From the NCBI GenBank assembly GCA_963836405.1, contig CAWIJL010000017.1, positions 1 to 64,000 on the forward strand: a stretch of 64,000 nucleotides of DNA, in the 5' to 3' direction. The stretch comes from CAWIJJ01 sp963836405 (GTDB lineage Bacteria > Acidobacteriota > Terriglobia > Bryobacterales > Bryobacteraceae). A program made the position numbers and the translations under genes. Within the stretch, counting starts at the first letter, position 1. The number at the start of each line of letters is the position of its first letter. Below the pieces are notes generated by a model. It had not been told where the DNA came from, did no database searches, and worked only from the letters and a program-made list of their open reading frames with translations. Positions 58,001 through 64,000 of this stretch are shown piece by piece.

Positions 58001-58564
58001 GTTCTGGTCGAAACGGGCGCCGTTCGCCGAGATGTTGGCCAGGCCCGCGTGTCCGGCCGTAGTCAGATTAGCCGTAGACACGACGCCCGGCAGCAGACCC
58101 GCCAATTGCAGATAGCTGCGCGAATTAACAGCTATGTTCTGAATTTCTTTGTTAGTTAACGCCGAGGACCGTTCCGCGCTCTCCGTTTTGAGCAACACGG
58201 TTTCCGCGCTGACTTCCACCGACTCCGCGACCGCGCCAATCTCCAGCATGATCGTTCCGGCCGAAATTTTGTCGTTCGCAAGCAGGGTAAGGTCTTTACG
58301 TTCCGCTTTCTTGAATCCCGGCGTTTCAACCGTCATCGTGTAGCGTCCGGGAAGTAGGTTGGGGAATACGAAACGGCCTTGGCCGTCTGTAGTGGCTGTG
58401 AACGTCGTATGCTTGTCCTGGTCTACCAGGGTAACTGCGGCGCCGGTTATCGCCGCCTGTTGCGGGTCTACTACTGTTCCCGCGATTGAGCCCGTGCTCG
58501 TTTGCCCATAGCCCATCAGGCACACAAGCACGAGCACACAGATCCCATTGAGAATTGTACGCAT
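55082..58564 (-). CDS. TonB-dependent receptor, Oar-like
   Basis: A 1,160-residue outer-membrane protein. The signal peptide (MRTILNGICVLVLVCLMGYG) is followed by a carboxypeptidase-regulatory beta domain (GSIAGTVVDPQQAAITGAAV; GRFVFPNLLPGRYTMTVETP, about 25-105). A plug domain follows (ANGARFDQNNLTLDGIGNVD; YQAEYGRSSGAQISVVTKSG). The rest is a large beta-barrel ending in PRIMQLVVRLQF with the terminal Phe. Such Oar/SusC-like receptors, abundant in Acidobacteriota, import oligosaccharides or peptides, or aid secretion. No SusD-like partner is adjacent. The ribosome-binding site is aggaaagg. Confidence 0.92.
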   Translation of the reverse strand: MRTILNGICVLVLVCLMGYGQTSTGSIAGTVVDPQQAAITGAAVTLVDQDKHTTFTATTDGQGRFVFPNLLPGRYTMTVETPGFKKAERKDLTLLANDKISAGTIMLEIGAVAESVEVSAETVLLKTESAERSSALTNKEIQNIAVNSRSYLQLAGLLPGVVSTANLTTAGHAGLANISANGARFDQNNLTLDGIGNVDTGNNGDQLATVSLDSVQEFKMLTSNYQAEYGRSSGAQISVVTKSGTSDFHGSAYWYHRHDGLNANNWKNNRDGLPRNLFRFNNPGYTIGGPVYIPKVFDRLKDKMFFFWSQEFQRQLKPQGRRDATFPTELERQGNFSQSVDKNGNPIPQLKDPNGGIFAGNIIPQDRLYAPGVAALNWFPLPNNISTANKGFNYSSQIPDSYPRREDLIRIDYNLSSKWRVFGRYLHNSDSVTSAYGSFVLGSGFPLVPITDKRPGYALALSASWIISPTLTNETNWGFGKNIINIDPTTNGLTRAATGIDIPVLFPSAVQQDFIPRFGYAGTLIGSQQQVGTNNAPFYNYNTTIEWIDNLTKVWNQHVIKGGIYVQRSRKDQTSFANANGDINFGDSSSNPFDTGFGFANMALGVYSSYNQASQYATGRYRYTNAEWYVQDTWKVNRRLTLDYGLRFQWIQPQFDAGLQTATFRTELYDPSQAPRIYRPTGTPSNRKAIDPGTGQILDATYIGKIVNGTGDSLNGIARAGQEVNKYLIKDRGIHYAPRFGFAFDVTGQQRMVLRGGGGIFYDRFQGNEVFDMITNPPTTFAPTLVNGLLSNLDPNNIQVAPSNLNAFSPNGDVPTVYNYSLGLQTRLAESTILDVAYVGSMSRHQLQRVNLNAIPYGATFQPQNVDPTKNPGLPGANALDAVFLRPYPGWGDITLHEFGGTSNYNSLQTSLTRRFARSLDFGVNYTWSRALGTADDRGNFNRIDQYTRLANYALLSFHREHTFQAYYTWNLPSIFKNNNTLHMVADGWQISGNTTFQTGNPYTPGFSISGAGNQNITGSYTEGARLALTGDPLTGTTDSPYNRLNPAAFAAPQVGSIGLEAPRNYLINPGINNWNISVQKEFAWTERVRLQLRADAFNAFNHTQFSGINSTLNFSSLTNPTPTNLYLKADGTVNNKNGFGTVSGARDPRIMQLVVRLQF

Positions 58565-58705
58565 CTTGGCGATACCTTTCCTGTGGAGGCGGCGGCCCGG
58601 TCAATGCTCGCTGCGGGATGTGTAGCCACACACCACAAGCGATGCTACACCAGGAGACGACGCCTTGTTGTTCCTTACGACTTATCTCTGAGACTTAACC
58701 AAATT

Positions 58706-58725
58706 CCTCCCGCCAAATCGGGAGG
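58706..58725 (-). promoter_or_regulatory. Hairpin at the 5' end of the receptor leader
   Basis: CCTCCCG (58706-58712) and CGGGAGG (58719-58725) pair perfectly around a six-base loop. The hairpin begins a few bases downstream of the predicted transcription start, at the very 5' end of a leader of about 165 bases. It could stabilise the mRNA, bind a regulator as DNA dyad, or sequester a site. The cctcccg arm is complementary to a Shine-Dalgarno-like sequence. Confidence 0.5.
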
Positions 58726-58738
58726 TTCAATGTATATA

Positions 58739-58767
58739 CTTATACCCCTGCGGCGCGGCTAAGTCAA
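58739..58767 (-). promoter_or_regulatory. Sigma-70-type promoter of the TonB receptor
   Basis: On the minus strand TTGACT (58762-58767), a 17-base spacer and TATAAG (58739-58744) form a near-consensus promoter. The start would fall around 58731, giving a leader of about 165 bases before the receptor ATG. This is the best promoter seen in the window. Confidence 0.7.
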
Positions 58768-58886
58768 TTAGGCGTACCGTCTCACCAGTGTTAAATTTCA
58801 CCCTCGAACTTAACAAGTAAGTCAAAGAGGGCCCGCCCCACTAAGGACCGCGTCAAAAATCACCTTTCGCCTTTAGGCGTGGTTTT
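58768..58886. other. Intergenic region with a possible GH5 terminator
   Basis: On the minus strand past the GH5 stop, a short CGCCTaaAGGCG stem near 58866-58880 is followed by AAAGGTGATTTTT, a possible weak terminator. Nothing else is recognised in this 120-base gap. Confidence 0.35.
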
Positions 58887-59792
58887 TCACAAGACCGAAC
58901 GAACCAGCCGTCCGAATGCAGTCGGGAGCCATCGCGCGTCGACGAGCGGTGGCGAATCGGGCCAACCCCAGGCGGCCCACCCGATTCCTTTTCCTTCCAG
59001 GTAAGCTGCCAGTTTCGCCCCCCACTTCACATCCCGTTCTCCCCCGCCCCATTCGCCGGCAAAGACGCAGTGCGACGCTGCGAGACATCCGAACGCGCGG
59101 TCCCAGTTTCGTCCTTTGTTGCGGTAAACATGCGTGGAGTACACGACGGCGTCCAGCTCGGGAATGGGAAAGCCGGAGAGATCGTACCCCCAGTTGATGC
59201 CCGACACGAACACCAGGGCCGCGGGGTTTTCTTCCCGGATCGCGGAGGTGAGGCGCCGCGCCCAACCGGCCCAGGAGTGGGCCAGAGACACAAACCCGGG
59301 CTCCTCGGGAACGGCATCCTCCGGCAACCGGTCGTGGGGCTCCGAAAGAACGTCATAGAGCACCTCGGGCCGGCCGGAGTAGCGTTGCGCCAGTGTCTTC
59401 CAGAAGGCGGCGGACCGTTCGTCGGGCAGCGGCGCCACATAGTTGGCGTGGCCATGATGGTCGTAGCCGCGCACGGTGTAGTTATCCAGCCATTGCAGCG
59501 TCAGCAAAGTGTACGCGCCGCGTGCGGCGGCCAGTTCGACTGCCGCATCGATCGAACTCAGGTACAAACCCGCATGCGCACCGAGAACCCACTCCTGATT
59601 CAGCGGCAGACGGATGAGGTTTACCCGCCATTCATTTGTGAGCAGATCGAACTCGGAATTGCGCCAACTGATTCCGCAAGAACCCGTGTACTCCATCCCG
59701 GACCGGTTGATCCCGTGAAGAATTACGGGGTCGCCGGTGGATGAGGAGGCGACAATCCGGTTACCCAATACCGCCAAAGCCGGGAGGCTCAA
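58887..59792 (-). CDS. Glycoside hydrolase family 5 (cellulase-like)
   Basis: A 301-residue TIM-barrel glycosidase. The acid/base Glu is in VLYDVLSEPHDRL (the NEP-type site, here SEP) and the nucleophile Glu is in HCVFAGEWGGGE. Other GH5 landmarks are VILHGINRSGMEYTG, VNLIRLPLNQEWVL and YSTHVYRNKGRNW. The assigned start is TTG 59792 (MSLPALAVLGNRIV) with no obvious ribosome-binding site and no clear signal peptide, so the true start may differ. Substrate is probably a beta-glucan or mannan. Confidence 0.85.
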   Translation of the reverse strand: MSLPALAVLGNRIVASSSTGDPVILHGINRSGMEYTGSCGISWRNSEFDLLTNEWRVNLIRLPLNQEWVLGAHAGLYLSSIDAAVELAAARGAYTLLTLQWLDNYTVRGYDHHGHANYVAPLPDERSAAFWKTLAQRYSGRPEVLYDVLSEPHDRLPEDAVPEEPGFVSLAHSWAGWARRLTSAIREENPAALVFVSGINWGYDLSGFPIPELDAVVYSTHVYRNKGRNWDRAFGCLAASHCVFAGEWGGGERDVKWGAKLAAYLEGKGIGWAAWGWPDSPPLVDARWLPTAFGRLVRSVL

Positions 59793-59910
59793 ATTCGAGA
59801 GTACACCCGGCCGGTGAAGCTCAGCACGCTGCCCGAGCGCGGACGTGCGCTACCACCCGGATCTTCCGGCCGGTGTGCGGTATTCTGCACCTAAAGGACA
59901 ATTAAACATT

Positions 59911-60360
59911 ATGGCCAACGAAGCGCAATTGAAGCAGAAATATCAGCCCGCAATCGACCAGATGAAGCAATTGGGTATTCATCTGGAACATGTACACATG
60001 CAGGGGGATAAGTTGTATATATCCGGCAAGGCCCCGAATGAGGACGTCAAGAACCGCGCCTGGGACAAAATCAAGTCGATCGATTCCTCTTACTCGGACC
60101 TGACGTGCGATCTTACAATCGATTCCTCCATGCCGCAACCGGCGCAGCAGCAGGCGCCGCAAACCATGAGCGCAGGCGCTTCCGTCAGCGGCGGCCAGTC
60201 TCGGCGATACACCGTCAAGCCGGGCGATTCGCTGTCAAAAATCGCCAAACAGCACTACGGCAGCGCGGATCAATACATGCGGATCTTCGAGGCAAACCGC
60301 AACATTCTCTCCGACCCCAATAAGATACAGCCGGGACAGGAACTGGTTATCCCGGAGTAA
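59911..60360 (+). CDS. BON-LysM protein (Kbp/YgaU-like)
   Basis: A 149-residue protein with an N-terminal BON-like domain (LGIHLEHVHMQGDKLYISGK; VKNRAWDKIKSID) and a C-terminal LysM domain (RRYTVKPGDSLSKIAKQHYG; NKIQPGQELVIPE). Length and domain order equal E. coli Kbp (YgaU), a cytosolic K+-binding protein. Here a Gln/Pro/Ser-rich linker joins the domains. Start ATG 59911 behind aaaggaca; no signal peptide. The K+-sensing role is by homology only. Confidence 0.85.
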   Translation: MANEAQLKQKYQPAIDQMKQLGIHLEHVHMQGDKLYISGKAPNEDVKNRAWDKIKSIDSSYSDLTCDLTIDSSMPQPAQQQAPQTMSAGASVSGGQSRRYTVKPGDSLSKIAKQHYGSADQYMRIFEANRNILSDPNKIQPGQELVIPE

Positions 60361-62772
60361 CTATTCGTCGCGGAGCACCGTAATCGGATCGACCCGCGCG
60401 GCCCTGCGCGCCGGGATCCACGATGCGGCCGCGGCGATCAGGGTGAGTAATCCTGCCACGCCGGCGTAAGTGAGTGGGTCTGTGGCGGTCACACCATAAA
60501 CCAGGGTCGTCATCGCGCGGGAGAGGCCGAGAGAGGCGGCAAGGCCCACGGCCAATCCCGCCGCGGTCAGAATCAGGCCGCGAACCACGAAGGCGCCCGC
60601 AACGCCGGAGGCCTTGGCACCTAGAGCCATGCGGACCCCGATTTCCCGCGTCCGTTGCGTCACCGCATAGGCCAGTACGCCGTACAGTCCGATTGCGGCC
60701 AGCAGCACGGCGAGCGAGGCAAATGCCGTTAATAGAGTCATCTGTTGGTGGCGGTCGGCCACACTGAGGGCGAGTATCTCATCCATCGAGCGCACCGCCG
60801 CGACAGGTTGCTCCGGGTCCACCGAAGCGACGACTGCGCGCACGGCCGAGGTCATCGCGCCCGGATCGCCGGCAGTGCGCACCACCAGCATTTCCGGCAG
60901 GGCCCAGGTGTCCGTGATCTGCTCGAACGGGAGGTACACGCCGGGCTTCATCTCGAGTTCGTAGCCGCGCTCGTGCACATCCCGGACCACTCCGACGATG
61001 GTTCGCCAGACGCGCTCGCGCGTGCTTAACGCGACCCGGTGACCCAAGGCGCCGCCGCGTGGAAAATAGAGCTTTGCGAACGTTTCGTTGATGACGATAA
61101 CGGGTGGAGCATCCCTGCCGTCGGAAGCGGAAAACCCGCGCCCTTCCATCATGCGGACACCCAGCACGTCCAGGTAACCGGCTGTGGCCACGCGCAGCAG
61201 CGCATCGCCCGGATCGCCGGCCGGTCTCGCAATCCCTTCCACCTCGAAGCCGTTCGTGTTTCCCATGCTCAAAAAGGGCAGCGTGGAAGCGTAGGCGGCG
61301 TTCCGTACACCCGGCAAAGCGCGAACGCCCGCCACCACGCGATGGTAGAACCCGATTCGCGCGGCCGCATCCTCGTACTTCACACGGGGTAGTGTCGTTC
61401 GCATCGTCAGCAGGTGGTCCGGCCGGAAGCCCACCTCGATATTTTTCAGGTTGGCGACCGTGCGGAGCATCAGCCCGGCGCCCGTCAGCAGCACCAGCGC
61501 CGCCGCTACTTCCAGCACCACCAGCGCGTCGCGGGTGCGCGCGCTGCGTCCGCCGACGCCGCCCCGCCCGCCCTGCTTGAGAGCGTCGTGAAGCGAGACG
61601 CGGGAAGCCCGCCAGGCAGGTATGATGCTGAATGCCAAACCCGTAATCGCGGATAGCCCGAGAGCAAAAAGGAGCACGCGAAGATCCAGTTGAGGAACTA
61701 CCGTGGCGGAAAGGCCTTCCGGCACCAGTTCCGCCAGGACTTTCATCCCCATCGGGGCCGCCAGCACTCCGAGCAATCCGCCCGCAAGCGATAGCATGCC
61801 GCCTTCCGCCACTAACTGCCGGACCAGCCTGCCGCGCCCGGCGCCAAGTGCAGCACGGATCGCCATCTCCCGCTTCCGCCCCACCGCGCGGGCCAGCAGA
61901 AGACCGGCGAGATTGGCGCAGGCGATCAGCAGCACACAGCCGGCCGCGCCCATAAGGACATACAGCTCGAGCCCCGTCTTACCCACGATCTCTTCCCGGA
62001 TGGGAACCACCACCGCTCCGATCTTCTCGTTATTTCCCGGATACTCGCGAGCCAGTTCGCGCGCTATCCGGTTCATGTCTTCCCGCGCCTGGCCCAGCGT
62101 CACGCCGGGCTTCAGCCGGGCCACTACGTTCAGGAAGTGGGAACCGCGGTTGCCGAGATCCGCCGCCTGGAAATGAATCGGAATCCAGAAATCGTGCCGT
62201 CCGCGGAGCGCGAAATCGGCGGGCATGATGCCAATGACCACCCGGGGAGCTCCGTTGATCAGGATCTTCCGGTTCAGCGCGGAGAGTTCGCCGGCATAGC
62301 GTCGCTGCCAAAGTCCGTAGCTGATAATGGCGACAGGGGCGTCCGTGCGGTCCTCCTCCCCGGTAAAGGTCCGGCCAATCAGCGGCTTCGCGCCCAGCAC
62401 GGAGAAGAAGTCCGGGGTCACGGCGCGCCCCATCGCCTGCTCCGGCGGCCCGTCGGCTGTCAGATTCCCGGATACGCCGCGAGTGGCCGCCATCCCGGAA
62501 AACACGCGATTTCGGGCTTTCCAGTCGACATAGTTCGCCGGGGCCGGCGTGTTCTTGGGAAAACTCGCAAAGGAGGCGTCCTCCCAGACCATCACCAGCC
62601 GGTCCGGGTCGCCAAAGGGCAGGGGGCGGATCAGCACCGCGTCCACCGTGGAAAAGATGGCGGTGTTCGCTCCGATTCCAAGGGCCAGGGCAATCACGGC
62701 TACCGCTGTAAAGGCGGGAGCCTGGCGGAGAAGGCGTAGGCCAAAACGGAGGTCGGCGAGGAAGTTTCCCAT
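60361..62772 (-). CDS. ADOP-type MacB/FtsX permease, second copy
   Basis: An 803-residue orphan permease of the same family as the one at 32.6-35 kb. It starts MGNFLADLRFGLRLLRQAPA, contains VLMGAAGCVLLIACANLAGL in the first FtsX block, and ends PARRAARVDPITVLRDE. Two MacB-PCD/FtsX halves are visible. No adjacent ATPase. Its stop directly abuts the Kbp-like gene stop. It is divergent from the POTRA gene. Confidence 0.88.
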   Translation of the reverse strand: MGNFLADLRFGLRLLRQAPAFTAVAVIALALGIGANTAIFSTVDAVLIRPLPFGDPDRLVMVWEDASFASFPKNTPAPANYVDWKARNRVFSGMAATRGVSGNLTADGPPEQAMGRAVTPDFFSVLGAKPLIGRTFTGEEDRTDAPVAIISYGLWQRRYAGELSALNRKILINGAPRVVIGIMPADFALRGRHDFWIPIHFQAADLGNRGSHFLNVVARLKPGVTLGQAREDMNRIARELAREYPGNNEKIGAVVVPIREEIVGKTGLELYVLMGAAGCVLLIACANLAGLLLARAVGRKREMAIRAALGAGRGRLVRQLVAEGGMLSLAGGLLGVLAAPMGMKVLAELVPEGLSATVVPQLDLRVLLFALGLSAITGLAFSIIPAWRASRVSLHDALKQGGRGGVGGRSARTRDALVVLEVAAALVLLTGAGLMLRTVANLKNIEVGFRPDHLLTMRTTLPRVKYEDAAARIGFYHRVVAGVRALPGVRNAAYASTLPFLSMGNTNGFEVEGIARPAGDPGDALLRVATAGYLDVLGVRMMEGRGFSASDGRDAPPVIVINETFAKLYFPRGGALGHRVALSTRERVWRTIVGVVRDVHERGYELEMKPGVYLPFEQITDTWALPEMLVVRTAGDPGAMTSAVRAVVASVDPEQPVAAVRSMDEILALSVADRHQQMTLLTAFASLAVLLAAIGLYGVLAYAVTQRTREIGVRMALGAKASGVAGAFVVRGLILTAAGLAVGLAASLGLSRAMTTLVYGVTATDPLTYAGVAGLLTLIAAAASWIPARRAARVDPITVLRDE

Positions 62773-62832
62773 TCCCGTTTATACTACTGCAACGGAAAAA
62801 GGTTACGCGCACGTCCAATAGTATTGGTCCGT

Positions 62833-64000
62833 ATGCATAAGCTCCTCCCGATGATTGTCTTGGCTGCAGGCTTCGGCCTCGCCCAGACCAAACCGGCCGC
62901 CAAGTCCGGCGCCGCCCCCACCCGTTGGGCCATCGATAGGCTGACCGTGGAGGGCAACCGGATCTTCACCCGCGACCAGGTGCTCGCCGTTGCCGGCTTG
63001 AAGCGGGGACAGATGGCCGGCAAGGCGGAATTCGAAGCCGCCGTGGACCGCCTCACCGCCAGCGGCGCTTTTGAAACAGTGGGTTACAAGTTCGGGCCGT
63101 CCCCCGCGGGAGGCTTCGCGGCGGTGTTCCAGGTGACCGAGGTCGAGCAGGTATACCCGGTCGAATTCCAGGAATTGGCCGTCTCCAACCTGGAACTGCG
63201 TAGCTGGCTGGCGGCAAGCGATCCCCTGTTCTCGGGCTTCAAGCTTCCCGCTACCCAGCCGGTGATCGAGCGATACCGGAAGCGCATCGAGGAGTTTCTG
63301 GCTGCCAAAGGTACCCCGGAGAAGATTGCCGGCAGCGTGATGCCCGCGGCCCCCGGAGAATACTCCATCGTGTTCCGGCCGGCGCGGAATCTGCCCGCCG
63401 TGGCCCAGGTCAGCTTCACGGGAAATCAGGTGCTGAGCGACGAGGTTCTGGGCGATGCCGTTTTCGGAGTCGCCGTGGGCGCGCCCTACACCGAAGACAC
63501 GTTCCGGCAAATCCTGAACTCCTCGGTACGGCCCAAATACGAAGCGCGCGGCTATCTGCGCGTTGCCTTCCCGGAGGTCCGCGCCGAAAAATCGAAGTCG
63601 GTGGAGGGCGTGGAGGTTGCCGTTGTCGTGGACGAGGGGCCCGTCTTCGAATTGGCCAAAGTCTCGGTGGAGGGCCCGACGCCCGTTCCCGCGGAGGAAC
63701 TGCTGAAGGCGGGGGCGATCAAAACCGGCGAGACGGCGAATTTCGACAAGGTGACGGAGGGCATCGAGCGCATGCGCAAGACGCTGCGGCACGCGGGCTA
63801 CATGGACGCGAAACTTCTCAGCGACCGCCGCATCGACAACGAAAAGAAAACCGTGGACCTCGTGCTTCGGGTGGAGCCCGGAACGAAATTCATCATGGGC
63901 AAACTCACCATCACCGGCTTGGACCTGAACGCCGAAGCGGCGATGCGGCGTATCTGGGCGATGAAAGAGGGCAAGCCCTTCAATCCGGACTACCCGGATA
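62833..64000 (+). CDS. POTRA/BamA-like outer-membrane assembly protein (partial)
   Basis: The frame is open from ATG 62833 to the window edge (389 codons and one extra base). The signal peptide is MHKLLPMIVLAAGFGLAQ. After a short basic/Ala linker come repeated POTRA domains (WAIDRLTVEGNRIFTRDQVL; AQVSFTGNQVLSDEVLGDAV; ELAKVSVEGPTPVPAEELL; GKLTITGLDLNAEAAMRRIW). The barrel should follow beyond the window. It may be BamA itself or a BamA/TamA-like paralogue. A TAGTAT box (62819-62824) lies eight bases before the ATG. Confidence 0.85.
   Translation, partial: MHKLLPMIVLAAGFGLAQTKPAAKSGAAPTRWAIDRLTVEGNRIFTRDQVLAVAGLKRGQMAGKAEFEAAVDRLTASGAFETVGYKFGPSPAGGFAAVFQVTEVEQVYPVEFQELAVSNLELRSWLAASDPLFSGFKLPATQPVIERYRKRIEEFLAAKGTPEKIAGSVMPAAPGEYSIVFRPARNLPAVAQVSFTGNQVLSDEVLGDAVFGVAVGAPYTEDTFRQILNSSVRPKYEARGYLRVAFPEVRAEKSKSVEGVEVAVVVDEGPVFELAKVSVEGPTPVPAEELLKAGAIKTGETANFDKVTEGIERMRKTLRHAGYMDAKLLSDRRIDNEKKTVDLVLRVEPGTKFIMGKLTITGLDLNAEAAMRRIWAMKEGKPFNPDYPD

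Noticed and set aside
62803..63792. A 329-codon minus-strand frame near the right edge.
   Set aside because: It is a shadow of the POTRA-domain gene on the plus strand, which remains open to the window edge.

Overview
The window reads as chromosomal DNA of a GC-rich bacterium of the phylum Acidobacteriota, most likely near Solibacter/Bryobacter. The reasons are two very large MacB/FtsX-type orphan permeases of the acidobacterial ADOP kind, a 1,160-residue Oar-like TonB-dependent receptor with a carboxypeptidase-regulatory domain, GWxTD-domain proteins, and -10 boxes lying a few bases before start codons. This placement is inferred from gene content; no database search was possible.

Layout. 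1-5.5 kb: a complete rRNA operon on the minus strand (16S, tRNA-Ala, tRNA-Ile, 23S, 5S). It is peppered with a short palindromic repeat that lies in every 16S-23S spacer interval and also inside the 23S gene. 5.5-7.2 kb: mostly non-coding, with the 3' half of a transposase. 7.2-13.4 kb: flagellar fliF-fliG-fliH-fliI-fliJ; the fliI/fliJ junction has been tandemly duplicated into an array of about 1 kb. 13.4-18.8 kb: hemQ, a DinB-like protein, a lysine-rich histone-like protein, trmFO, a Xer recombinase and a MATE exporter. 18.8-21.7 kb: an outer-membrane barrel and a decaheme cytochrome that look like a trans-outer-membrane electron conduit. 21.7-24.3 kb: a class III aminotransferase and a Gfo/Idh oxidoreductase. 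24.3-29.9 kb: a BlaI repressor, two BlaR1-type M56 peptidases carrying GWxTD (one also SPOR-like) output ends, and a convergent beta-lactamase-family hydrolase.

30-32.6 kb: a soluble MgtE-like Mg-sensing protein next to an NRAMP-related permease whose metal-site residues are altered. 32.6-35 kb: first ADOP permease. 35-37.6 kb: divergent radical SAM protein and class II photolyase. 37.6-43.3 kb: epimerase, DUF1385, prfA, prmC and an ABC-2 exporter; prmC and the ABC permease each carry a +1 frameshift. 43.3-43.8 kb: decayed hicBA. 43.8-48 kb: a DNA-damage cluster (dinB, a NUDIX hydrolase, polX, mpg). 48-51.8 kb: thpR, plsY, gpsA, then an ECF sigma factor, its anti-sigma factor and a small exported protein. 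51.8-55 kb: thioredoxin, glycogen synthase and an esterase. 55-58.6 kb: TonB-dependent receptor with a clear promoter and a structured leader. 58.9-64 kb: GH5 glycosidase, a BON-LysM protein, a second ADOP permease, and the start of a POTRA/BamA-type protein cut by the window edge.

Most is ordinary housekeeping and envelope biology. The stretches that stand out are the 23S insertion, the fliI/fliJ array, the BlaI/M56-GWxTD-SPOR module, the NRAMP/MgtE-domain pair and the decaheme/barrel pair.
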